A DNA stretch of 64,000 bases from Acetatifactor muris. GTDB lineage: Bacteria > Bacillota > Clostridia > Lachnospirales > Lachnospiraceae. Positions within the stretch are counted from its first letter, which is position 1; each line of letters begins with the position of its first letter. This document shows positions 51,837 to 59,679 of the stretch, one piece after another. Under the pieces are notes generated by a model. It worked only from the letters and a program-made list of their open reading frames with translations, did no database searches and had not been told where the DNA came from. The translations under genes were made by a program, and so were the position numbers. Location of the stretch: assembly GCF_024623325.1 (NCBI RefSeq), contig NZ_JANJZD010000007.1, forward strand, positions 124,001 through 188,000, read 5' to 3'.

Positions 51837-52913
51837 CTACTTCCCCAGTCGTTTTCTCAGCCGCCGCACCCAAAGCTTCAGCCGATACTGCCGATAAAAT
51901 TTCCCGTCAGACTGCCCCTGTAAGGCAATCAGCCGCTCCTCCTCCTGCCCTGTATACTGTCTGTAATATACATTCTTCCTGAATTCCGGGAATTTCTCCT
52001 CCACGCCCTCCCGCAGTTCCCTGACAAAGGAAAGCCGGGGCCGTTTTACTCCCTGCATATAGGAAAAAAGGGTAACCACATAGTAGAGCTCTGCAAAGCG
52101 ATACTCCAGCTCCTGGTGACAGCGCTCAAGAAATCCTCTCTTCAGGCACTCCTCATAGAGAATTTCCATTGCCTTCATCCGGTCTCTGCATTTCTCTTCC
52201 GTAATAAAATGCACGGTAGACTGTTCGTGCTGATAATAGAAATAAAGCGGTTCTTCCACCTTCTCAAAATGTCTGAAATACAGAGACCACACAGAACCGG
52301 CACAATTATCCTCATAAAAAATCCCCTCCGGGAAATCAAGCCCGTTCTCCCGAATCACACAGGCTTTATACACTTTGATTACCATGCTTCCCGGCCGCAG
52401 AAAAAGCTTTTTATGCTTCTCCTCATCCAGCTCCCCTGTCTGTCCCACGAAATTGTTCTGTACCACTTTCCCCACAGAGGCCGGGGACACCATACATTTT
52501 TCCAGAGGCACATGCTCCCGCACCAGACAATAATCGCAGCCCACCATGTCCGCCCCTGTCTCCGCCGCTCTTTTCAGCAGCTTTTCATAGTAATCCGGCG
52601 TCACCCAGTCGTCGCTGTCAATGAAGCCAATCCACTCTCCCGACGCAGCCTTCAGCCCTTCGTTTTTGGCTCCCCCCTGGCGTTTATTCACCGCATAAGT
52701 GATTACCTTCACCTTATCCGGATAGCTGCGCTCATATCCCCGCAGGATTTCCAGAGAATTGTCTGTGGAAGCGTCATTCACCGCGATAATTTCATAGTCC
52801 GTCACCGTCTGTGCAACCAGAGAATCCATACAGTAATTCAGTTTTCCCTCCCCCGCCATATTGTAGACAGGCACAATGATACTGAGCCGCATTCTGCTTT
52901 CCCGCCCCCCCAT
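51837..52913 (-). CDS. Glycosyltransferase family 2
   Basis: 358 residues from ATG 52913, directly after the ABC transporter stop, with AAGGAAG as ribosome binding site. A second ATG (52892) gives the more classic MRLSIIVPVYN opening; a run of seven G lies between the two. The GT-A domain shows IIAVNDASTDNSLEIL, GWGFIDSDDW-like text (WIGFIDSDDWVTPDYY) as the DxD site, and a helical C-terminus. It probably adds a sugar to the nonulosonic-acid repeat. Donor and acceptor are unknown. Confidence 0.85.
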   Translation of the reverse strand: MGGRESRMRLSIIVPVYNMAGEGKLNYCMDSLVAQTVTDYEIIAVNDASTDNSLEILRGYERSYPDKVKVITYAVNKRQGGAKNEGLKAASGEWIGFIDSDDWVTPDYYEKLLKRAAETGADMVGCDYCLVREHVPLEKCMVSPASVGKVVQNNFVGQTGELDEEKHKKLFLRPGSMVIKVYKACVIRENGLDFPEGIFYEDNCAGSVWSLYFRHFEKVEEPLYFYYQHEQSTVHFITEEKCRDRMKAMEILYEECLKRGFLERCHQELEYRFAELYYVVTLFSYMQGVKRPRLSFVRELREGVEEKFPEFRKNVYYRQYTGQEEERLIALQGQSDGKFYRQYRLKLWVRRLRKRLGK

Positions 52914-54674
52914 CTATGCTTCCTTGTTCAACTGCCCTCGCTCTATGACAGCCTTTCCATCCTCCACCCGATACACCAGGTCACATTTTTCGATGGTCTG
53001 CAGTCTGTGCGCAATTATGACCAGCGTCTTCCTGCCGTGAAGCCTGTTAATCGACTCCATAATCGCCGCCTCCGTGTCATTGTCCAGCGCGGATGTAGCC
53101 TCATCCAGAATCAGTATCTCCGGATCGTGATAAAGTGCTCTCGCAATACCGATACGCTGTCTCTGGCCCCCCGAAAGTCGGATGCCCCGCTCTCCGATGC
53201 CGGTATCCAGTCCCTCTGGCAGCGTCCTGACGAATTCGTCCAGCCTGGCTTCCCTGAGAACCTCCCAGACTCTCGCCTCGTCTATCTTCTCCTCAGGTAC
53301 CCCAAAGGCCACATTCCTGCGGATGGTATCATCCAGCATAAAAATCATCTGGGGAATATAGCCGATATTTTTCAGAAATCGCCGATATTCCGTCTTCACT
53401 TCTCTGCCGTCCGCATAAATCCTTCCGCTCTTCACCTCCAGAAGCCCCAGCAGAATGTCCACTATAGTACTTTTTCCCGCTCCCGAAGTGCCCACGATTC
53501 CCACAGACGAACCCTTGGGGATAGTCAGATCGGCATGATCAAAAATTAACCTGTCTGTGTTCGGGTACGCATACACGATATCTCTCAGTTCCACGGCACG
53601 CTCCAGCGGAAGCTTCTCCTCCACATCGGCTGCAAAAGACATGTCCACCTTATTATCCCGGATCTCCTCCTGCAGATTGTCACTGACTCCCATAAAAGGC
53701 GGCTTACAGTAAGTAATGGCAAGAATCTGATTATTGATGCGGTTCACCGCCGGAAGCAGCACAAAAGCCGCCGCCCCCAGAGTGGAAAGCATCTCCAGCA
53801 TATTCTCCGTCGAAGTCCCCGCCGCGGTCAACGCAATCATGTATCCCACCATCACCGCTATACAGGCTGTCTCAATGAACAGCTTCGGCATATTATTATA
53901 GAGGCTGTATCGCTGTACCGCGCTCACATACCCTCTGCCGCATTTACAGTACTCGTCCACAAAATACTGCTCCCTGCAGTGAATCTTGACTTCTTTGATT
54001 CCCTGCACTGTCTGTGAAATCCATTTGAACAGACTGCTGTAGTAATTCCTGTTGTCCTCCCCGGCCCGGTACACCACCGGTTCCAGAACTTTCTTGATCA
54101 GCACCATCAGAATCAGCAGAACCACCGCCAGCAGTATCGTCATAATGCCGTTACTCATCAGACAGTATCCCGCCACAAACAGAGTCATCACACCGTCCGA
54201 AAACAGCTGAAGCAGCGCCAGAATCAATGCATACATATTATTCACATCGGAAGTGATACTCCTCTGCACCACTGCAGTATCCGCATTCAGGAAAAATTCA
54301 TATCCTCTGCGCAGATAATTGCGCATCATCCGCTCGGAAGTCCTGAACTGATTGGTATACACAAAAGCCAGCATCAGTTTCTGCTGTAAAAAGAGAAACA
54401 GATTCTTCACCACAAAAACCACAATCAGCAGCACCATCACCGTTACAGAAAACTGCTGAAAATCCCGGCACCCCAGAAAATCATAGAAAGCTCTCACCAG
54501 AGCACTTTTCTCCATGGCCTGAGGATCGATAACCACACTGACCACCTGCACCAGCAGGCCCACGCCGGCAGTCTGCAGAAAAGCACCGATAATCATCATC
54601 ACCACCAGACCCCCCATGGCCCGTTTTTGCTTTCCGTCCAACAACAGACGGAGTTTTTTCAATATCTCCAGCAC
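52914..54674 (-). CDS. ABC flippase/exporter (PglK/MsbA-like)
   Basis: 586 residues from GTG 54674 with AGGAGG seven bases upstream. Six hydrophobic segments lie in residues 20-330, and the nucleotide-binding domain has Walker A GTSGAGKST, signature LSGGQRQRIGIARAL, Walker B ILILDEATSALD and IAHRLQT. The size and single-gene form fit homodimeric PglK of Campylobacter, which flips lipid-linked oligosaccharide. Position between a nonulosonate-type transferase and a GT2 supports glycan flipping over drug export. No Wzx is present in the window, so this may be the flippase for the acidic glycan. Confidence 0.85.
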   Translation of the reverse strand: MLEILKKLRLLLDGKQKRAMGGLVVMMIIGAFLQTAGVGLLVQVVSVVIDPQAMEKSALVRAFYDFLGCRDFQQFSVTVMVLLIVVFVVKNLFLFLQQKLMLAFVYTNQFRTSERMMRNYLRRGYEFFLNADTAVVQRSITSDVNNMYALILALLQLFSDGVMTLFVAGYCLMSNGIMTILLAVVLLILMVLIKKVLEPVVYRAGEDNRNYYSSLFKWISQTVQGIKEVKIHCREQYFVDEYCKCGRGYVSAVQRYSLYNNMPKLFIETACIAVMVGYMIALTAAGTSTENMLEMLSTLGAAAFVLLPAVNRINNQILAITYCKPPFMGVSDNLQEEIRDNKVDMSFAADVEEKLPLERAVELRDIVYAYPNTDRLIFDHADLTIPKGSSVGIVGTSGAGKSTIVDILLGLLEVKSGRIYADGREVKTEYRRFLKNIGYIPQMIFMLDDTIRRNVAFGVPEEKIDEARVWEVLREARLDEFVRTLPEGLDTGIGERGIRLSGGQRQRIGIARALYHDPEILILDEATSALDNDTEAAIMESINRLHGRKTLVIIAHRLQTIEKCDLVYRVEDGKAVIERGQLNKEA

Positions 54675-54699
54675 CTGGCGCCCTCCTGTCTCATAAATC

Positions 54700-55800
54700 T
54701 CAAATCTGCTCGTTCTGCCTGTGAATCAGCGGATCCTCATAGGCATCCATAAAGTCCTCTCCCAGCCGTACCACCTCGTCCGCAAACTGTATGGCTCTGA
54801 TCTCCGTGAGCACGGCAACCACCTTTTTAAATCGAAGCCCCGGGAAAAAGTTCAGCATCTCCATGGGAATGGTGGCATCAAACTGGGGATACTCCGGAAA
54901 AAGCTTTCGATAATCCAGCACATCCCTGGGATGAGGTTTCAGAAAAATCGTTCCCTCCGTCTGATAACGCTCAATAATATCCCGGAAAATCTGCTCTCTC
55001 ACATCCAGCGTACACAGAGGGTCTGTCAGAATCAGAATCTTATCCCCCACCTTATCGCTTTCCGCAATCTGCCGCTCCAGAGCCGCCTTGTCCCGGATGA
55101 ATGCCTGCAGAATCAGTTCCCTGTCCGCTTCCGTCAGCCTGTCCACCAGCTCCTGCCTGGGCTGCTGGATATACCTGGGGCAGGGATATCGAATGGCTGA
55201 GATATCGTTTACTTCCATATCCAGACAATACCTGCCATATCCGTTCTGCACAAAAATCAGGTTCAGATACATGGAGAGAAATGCTTTCAGCCTGAAGTTC
55301 CCTCTGTTGTCATACCTGGCCGCGTCAAAATTTTTCAGACAATTCAGCCCGTCTTCCAGCGCATGATAATAAATCCTGTTCTGATTCAGATAATAGCCTA
55401 TAGGGTCGGAATCACAATAGACATACACATCCTTGTATTTCCGAAAATCTACCGGCACATAAGGCGCCTCCAGCCGGGCATATCTTCTGGTAAACTGAAT
55501 CCGATTATACAGATTCCCCAGAAATCCCCGGCCACCCTTTCTCCATCTGGCCAGCTCCGGGAAGAAATCCTCCCTCTTCTCGTCAAATTCAATCACCCGG
55601 CCGAACAGTCCTGTCTTCTCCACACGGCTCTTCAGATCTTCAAAATTGTTGGACATCTTCGAGAGCACCAGGTCTGCCTTTACAGCAGCTTTCCCTTCCC
55701 CGCGAAGCTTCAGCTCCTTCAGAAACGTAATATATACATGATAATAAGTATGACATACATAGATCCTTGACTCATTATCTGAAACTTTTCCCTTTTTCAT
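54700..55800 (-). CDS. GT52-like glycosyltransferase, candidate nonulosonic acid transferase
   Basis: 366 residues. The opening SRIYVCHTYYHVYI is the usual start of GT52 proteins. Two motifs shared by bacterial sialyltransferases of the GT38, GT52 and GT80 groups are present: the acidic-Gly motif in YYHALEDGLN (E149-D150-G151) and the HP motif in FLKPHPRD (H290-P291). IPMEML near 311-316 fits the Ser/Thr-rich site region of GT52. As the operon makes CMP-pseudaminic-type acid, it may be the transferase. It is the first gene after the TATAAT at 55886-55891. No signal peptide or membrane helix, so it is cytosolic. Alpha-glucosyl or galactosyl transfer by GT52 is an alternative. Confidence 0.75.
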   Translation of the reverse strand: MKKGKVSDNESRIYVCHTYYHVYITFLKELKLRGEGKAAVKADLVLSKMSNNFEDLKSRVEKTGLFGRVIEFDEKREDFFPELARWRKGGRGFLGNLYNRIQFTRRYARLEAPYVPVDFRKYKDVYVYCDSDPIGYYLNQNRIYYHALEDGLNCLKNFDAARYDNRGNFRLKAFLSMYLNLIFVQNGYGRYCLDMEVNDISAIRYPCPRYIQQPRQELVDRLTEADRELILQAFIRDKAALERQIAESDKVGDKILILTDPLCTLDVREQIFRDIIERYQTEGTIFLKPHPRDVLDYRKLFPEYPQFDATIPMEMLNFFPGLRFKKVVAVLTEIRAIQFADEVVRLGEDFMDAYEDPLIHRQNEQI

Positions 55801-55885
55801 CTATCCTGCCCTTTTCCCGGATTTCTTCTGTTTCTATTCACTATATCGCCAGTCTGCTTACATTGTATCCATTCGCTTCAACTAC

Positions 55886-55891
55886 ATTATA
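55886..55891 (-). promoter_or_regulatory. -10 box of the nonulosonic-acid operon
   Basis: A perfect TATAAT on the minus strand in the 133-base gap, about 86 bases upstream of ATG 55800. The -35 region is poor. The leader of about 75 bases shows no clear riboswitch or terminator fold by eye. Confidence 0.5.
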
Positions 55892-55933
55892 ACCTATTCT
55901 AACACAAAGGACCTGGTTTTTGAACCCGATTTA

Positions 55934-58198
55934 TTACACATTACCTTTCCGTGGCTTGCCAATGTTCCCTTTTATTCTGTACCGCCTGTACATCGCCGCC
56001 CCCAACAGTCCCAACACCGTCGCTGCACTGACAGCCTCTGCTACATGCCAATACCACATACCTGCATAACGCACTCTGATTTCGCCGGCAAATCCCTGTC
56101 CGAACAGCACCCTCACATCCGAATTCTCTCCCTTTACCACAGGGAGCTTTTCTCCGGTCCTCTTATCATAAGCCATATATCCCTTATAATACAGCATGGG
56201 AAAATCAATGTAGCCGGAATCAGCCTCCACATACGCATCCGCCTGTAATCCCTTCTTTTCATAAGAATCCATCCACACACCTTCCGAAAGCACCGGCTCA
56301 TGATAAGTCATATGCTCCAGACCGGCCCCTTCAGGGAGATATTCCGCCCCCAGCACTGCGGAATGTCCTATTCCCTGAGAAGAATATAATTTAATAAACT
56401 CTGTTCTGGTCAACAGAAGATCATTCAATTGATATGTGGTAAAGATAACAGAAACCGCCACAACCAGAAGCAGTACTCCTTTTCCTGACAGATACGCCCA
56501 CTTTTCCCGAAGCATCCATATTCCTGCAAGGCAGGCTGCCATCACCATACAGACACTTGCGATTCCCATAAGTCTTGTGGGAAATTGCAGCGATCCGTTC
56601 AATACAGCAAATAGGCGATTGAAAGAACTCAGCGCATCCCAGGGGAAATAGCAGGTACTCATAAACAATACAACACAGCCCAGAAAAAGCAGTATATTCA
56701 TCGCTTTCCTTTCCTTTTTCTGTGCTTCTGTCAGCTCTTTCCCGGAATATTTCAGACAGAATCCAATCCAGATTATCACACACAACAGCAGCGCCATTCC
56801 AATCCCAATAGGTTCCGTATCTACCATTCCGGTCTCTGCAAATCTGGAAGACGCCCCTCCGGCCTGCAACGTATAAAACAGGTGAGCGGGAAGAATTCCT
56901 CTGCTTTGAATCAGAACATTGGCATTATGTCCAAAATAATACTGATCCGCCGTCATCAAATCCAAAAAGGGAACCACAAACCAGGCATTCATCAAGGTTG
57001 TCATACCCACAGTAAGCGCCAGCACAGCAAATGTTCGTAGACGGAACGTTTTCTTCCAGAGGAACAGACACAAAAATACAATAAGGCCTCCTGCCATTTC
57101 ACAGGTAAGCACATGAGACTGTATAATGCCGGTAAAACCCAGCGCAGGAATCACCCAATTCCACAGATATCCTTTCCTCTCCGGTTCTTCTGTGTAAATC
57201 CGGTAAAATCCCCATGCCAGCAAAGGCAGAAATATCATGGCAGTGTATTCTCCCACCGCCGCACGATTATAGATATTGTAAATGCGATAAGGAAGCAACG
57301 TATATAACGCACATCCGAACATTCCGATGCTCCTGTGGTGAAAGCACCTGTGAAAGCTCAAATAGGCTATATACGCCGTCGCCAGATTTACCGTCAATAC
57401 AAACAGCCTGTATGTCTCATCCGGACTGAAACCCAGAATACGGTACAAGGCCGGAACAAGCAAAAAGGCATCCCCGTAAAAAATAGAATTGGCATATCCG
57501 TGTCCGGCCAGCCATGCGGACTCAATTCTACTCCACCATTCTCCCCGTAAAATATGTTCTGCCAACGCCTCGATACGCATTAAATGAAAAATCAAGTCGG
57601 CGCCAAACATATTATAATCCACCATTATCGGGAGAGAAGACATCAGTGCCAGTGCGGGAACACCAAATATCGCAAGCTGCCTCTCTGTCGAAACCGGCTG
57701 CCTCCTGTTCAGCATTGCCAGCATCAGCACAACATCTAAAAGCAGACTGATAAGAATCACCCAAAAAAGATACACTCTGCTTCTCTCTGTACCGGTCACA
57801 ATCTCCGCGCCCTGAATTTTCAGACTCTCCGCACCATTGTCCTCTACTTCCACCCGGAGATTTTCCACATCATCCAACAGATAAAACTGGCACTCTCTCA
57901 CATGAATGCCCTTAAAAAGTGCTGCATAATTGCACAGCAGCGTCTTATAATGCCCCTCCTTTACGGTAACGCCAAAAGCACTGACCTGATCTTCTCCGGT
58001 ATCATAATACAGCCTGGCAGTGTAGACCCCTGCCGGCAACGACACGCCCTCTCCCATCAGCAGTGCTGTCTCCTCTGTTCCCACAACAATTCCTTTTGTA
58101 CCGAACAGTCCTGCCACACCTGCCAAAATCAGCAGCAGTTCTATGCATAACAATATTCTGATTTTCCCATTCTGTAAAAACTCAGACTTCTTTAACAC
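55934..58198 (-). CDS. Large GT-C-like membrane protein (PTPS-related/YfhO type), paralog 1
   Basis: 754 residues from GTG 58198 (GAGGGG upstream), overlapping the previous stop by 17 bases. A first helix (about 15-33), a beta-rich outside domain (about 35-140), then about 12 membrane segments, and a C-terminal outside domain (about 605-720) with EYLPEGAGLEHMTYHEPV. The motif ADLIFHLMRIEALAEHILRG in the first loop after helix 2 is shared with the two neighbours and fits the 6-pyruvoyl-tetrahydropterin-synthase-related membrane family, which looks like GT-C enzymes. It ends with a basic tail. Role in outer-face glycan decoration is inferred from family form and context. Confidence 0.72.
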   Translation of the reverse strand: MLKKSEFLQNGKIRILLCIELLLILAGVAGLFGTKGIVVGTEETALLMGEGVSLPAGVYTARLYYDTGEDQVSAFGVTVKEGHYKTLLCNYAALFKGIHVRECQFYLLDDVENLRVEVEDNGAESLKIQGAEIVTGTERSRVYLFWVILISLLLDVVLMLAMLNRRQPVSTERQLAIFGVPALALMSSLPIMVDYNMFGADLIFHLMRIEALAEHILRGEWWSRIESAWLAGHGYANSIFYGDAFLLVPALYRILGFSPDETYRLFVLTVNLATAYIAYLSFHRCFHHRSIGMFGCALYTLLPYRIYNIYNRAAVGEYTAMIFLPLLAWGFYRIYTEEPERKGYLWNWVIPALGFTGIIQSHVLTCEMAGGLIVFLCLFLWKKTFRLRTFAVLALTVGMTTLMNAWFVVPFLDLMTADQYYFGHNANVLIQSRGILPAHLFYTLQAGGASSRFAETGMVDTEPIGIGMALLLCVIIWIGFCLKYSGKELTEAQKKERKAMNILLFLGCVVLFMSTCYFPWDALSSFNRLFAVLNGSLQFPTRLMGIASVCMVMAACLAGIWMLREKWAYLSGKGVLLLVVAVSVIFTTYQLNDLLLTRTEFIKLYSSQGIGHSAVLGAEYLPEGAGLEHMTYHEPVLSEGVWMDSYEKKGLQADAYVEADSGYIDFPMLYYKGYMAYDKRTGEKLPVVKGENSDVRVLFGQGFAGEIRVRYAGMWYWHVAEAVSAATVLGLLGAAMYRRYRIKGNIGKPRKGNV

Positions 58199-59651
58199 GA
58201 TTTCGTCCCCTCACAATGCTCATCACCACACATCCGCAAACAGCGACAGCGGAAATAAGTTCACTTAATCTCCACACCATGGATTCCTCTGTCACAAAGG
58301 GCATCGGCACCGGATTCAAGTCCCCTGCCTGAGGCCAGATACAGGCTGCCGTTTTCAATACATTCCCGATGAAAAACTGTGTAGTCCCCACCGAAACTAC
58401 AGTTACTGCCAGAATCAGAATTCGACATCTTTTTTCCCCTTCCTGTCCCGCCGTCTGGCCCAGAGTGATGCCGGCAGTCATCACCAGGCTGAGGCATACC
58501 GGAATGGCCCATTTTGTGGGACTCTGCAGAAAAGAAAGCAATATGGAACATATCATATTTCTATCCTGAAAAAAATCCCAGGGAAAACTGCAGCTGCTTA
58601 AAACTATCAGCGCCAGACATACCAGAAGCAAACGATTTCCCAAAACCGTCTGCCCGTTCTTTTCCCTGTACTTTCCTGCATATATCCCCCAGATTCGAAT
58701 CAAAACCAGCGCTATTACAGCCGCTCCGGGAACCATGGCCCGGGCTCCGGCCAGACCATTTTCAAAATAGGAAGTTCCTCTGCCTCCCCATTGAAAGACG
58801 CTCAGATACTGCACCGGATAAGTTCCCATGGCCTGAAAGTCTCCGGCAAGAAGTGTCTGTACGTTTTCCACATTCCGCAGTCTGAGCAGCATGGGGAGCA
58901 GAAACCATGCATTGATCAGCATAAATGTCACCCCTGTCCTGCCCAGAACCAGAAATATCTGCTCCCCCAGGGAACGTTTTCCCATTAAAAGCAAAATAAA
59001 AAGCGTCATTCCCAAGGTAACAGCCAACATGGATGTGGAGGAAAGTGCCAGCAGGCTGAATCCCACAGTAAACGGAATCCATAACCTGCTGTATTCCTCC
59101 TCTTTCTGCTCCATGGTATACAGCCTGATCAGCCCCGATATGATAATGGGCAGGAAAATCCATGCTGCGGTTTCTCCCAGATTTCCGTTTACATACATTT
59201 CATCCAGTCTGCAGGGACACCAGGTATAAAGCATACTTCCCGCCATTGCAACGTCTGTTCTTCTGAAGCATTTTCTAAAACAACTGAATGCAATCAACGC
59301 GGTCAGCAGATTCGCCAAAAACAGAGACAGTTTATAGGCTGTCCCTAATCCCACACCCAGAAACCGCAGCAGCGCCGGTATCAGATAAAATACGTCTGCC
59401 TGAAAAGAAGCCGCTCCATATCCGTAATCTGCCGTGGGCCACACTCCTGTACGAATAGGAAATGTATTGCCAATTCCCTGTTTCACCGCCTCGATTCTCC
59501 CCAGTGAAACCATTAAATCATTGCCCCCCAGAAGATAATTCGTCATAAGCGGCACAGACACCACTCCTACAATCAACAACAGGCAAAAGGCATTCCATTT
59601 TACTGCTGTTTTATTCTGTTTCCTTGCTACTGCATGATATCTATTCTCCAT
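58182..59651 (-). CDS. GT-C-like membrane protein, paralog 2 (short form)
   Basis: About 489 residues from ATG 59651 (AAAGG seven bases upstream); in-frame ATGs at 59690 and 59702 would overlap the previous gene by 11 or more bases and cannot be excluded. About 11 membrane segments. LLGGNDLMVSLGRIEAVKQGI aligns with the motif of the flanking paralogs, and YGAASFQADVFYLIPALLRFLG matches their next loop. It lacks both the N-terminal beta domain and the C-terminal outside domain of its neighbours, so it is a reduced member of the tandem family. It may work with one of them as a complex. Confidence 0.7.
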   Translation of the reverse strand: MENRYHAVARKQNKTAVKWNAFCLLLIVGVVSVPLMTNYLLGGNDLMVSLGRIEAVKQGIGNTFPIRTGVWPTADYGYGAASFQADVFYLIPALLRFLGVGLGTAYKLSLFLANLLTALIAFSCFRKCFRRTDVAMAGSMLYTWCPCRLDEMYVNGNLGETAAWIFLPIIISGLIRLYTMEQKEEEYSRLWIPFTVGFSLLALSSTSMLAVTLGMTLFILLLMGKRSLGEQIFLVLGRTGVTFMLINAWFLLPMLLRLRNVENVQTLLAGDFQAMGTYPVQYLSVFQWGGRGTSYFENGLAGARAMVPGAAVIALVLIRIWGIYAGKYREKNGQTVLGNRLLLVCLALIVLSSCSFPWDFFQDRNMICSILLSFLQSPTKWAIPVCLSLVMTAGITLGQTAGQEGEKRCRILILAVTVVSVGTTQFFIGNVLKTAACIWPQAGDLNPVPMPFVTEESMVWRLSELISAVAVCGCVVMSIVRGRNRVKEV

Positions 59652-59679
59652 TCTCCTGCCTTTCAGCGAAAAGGCTTCC

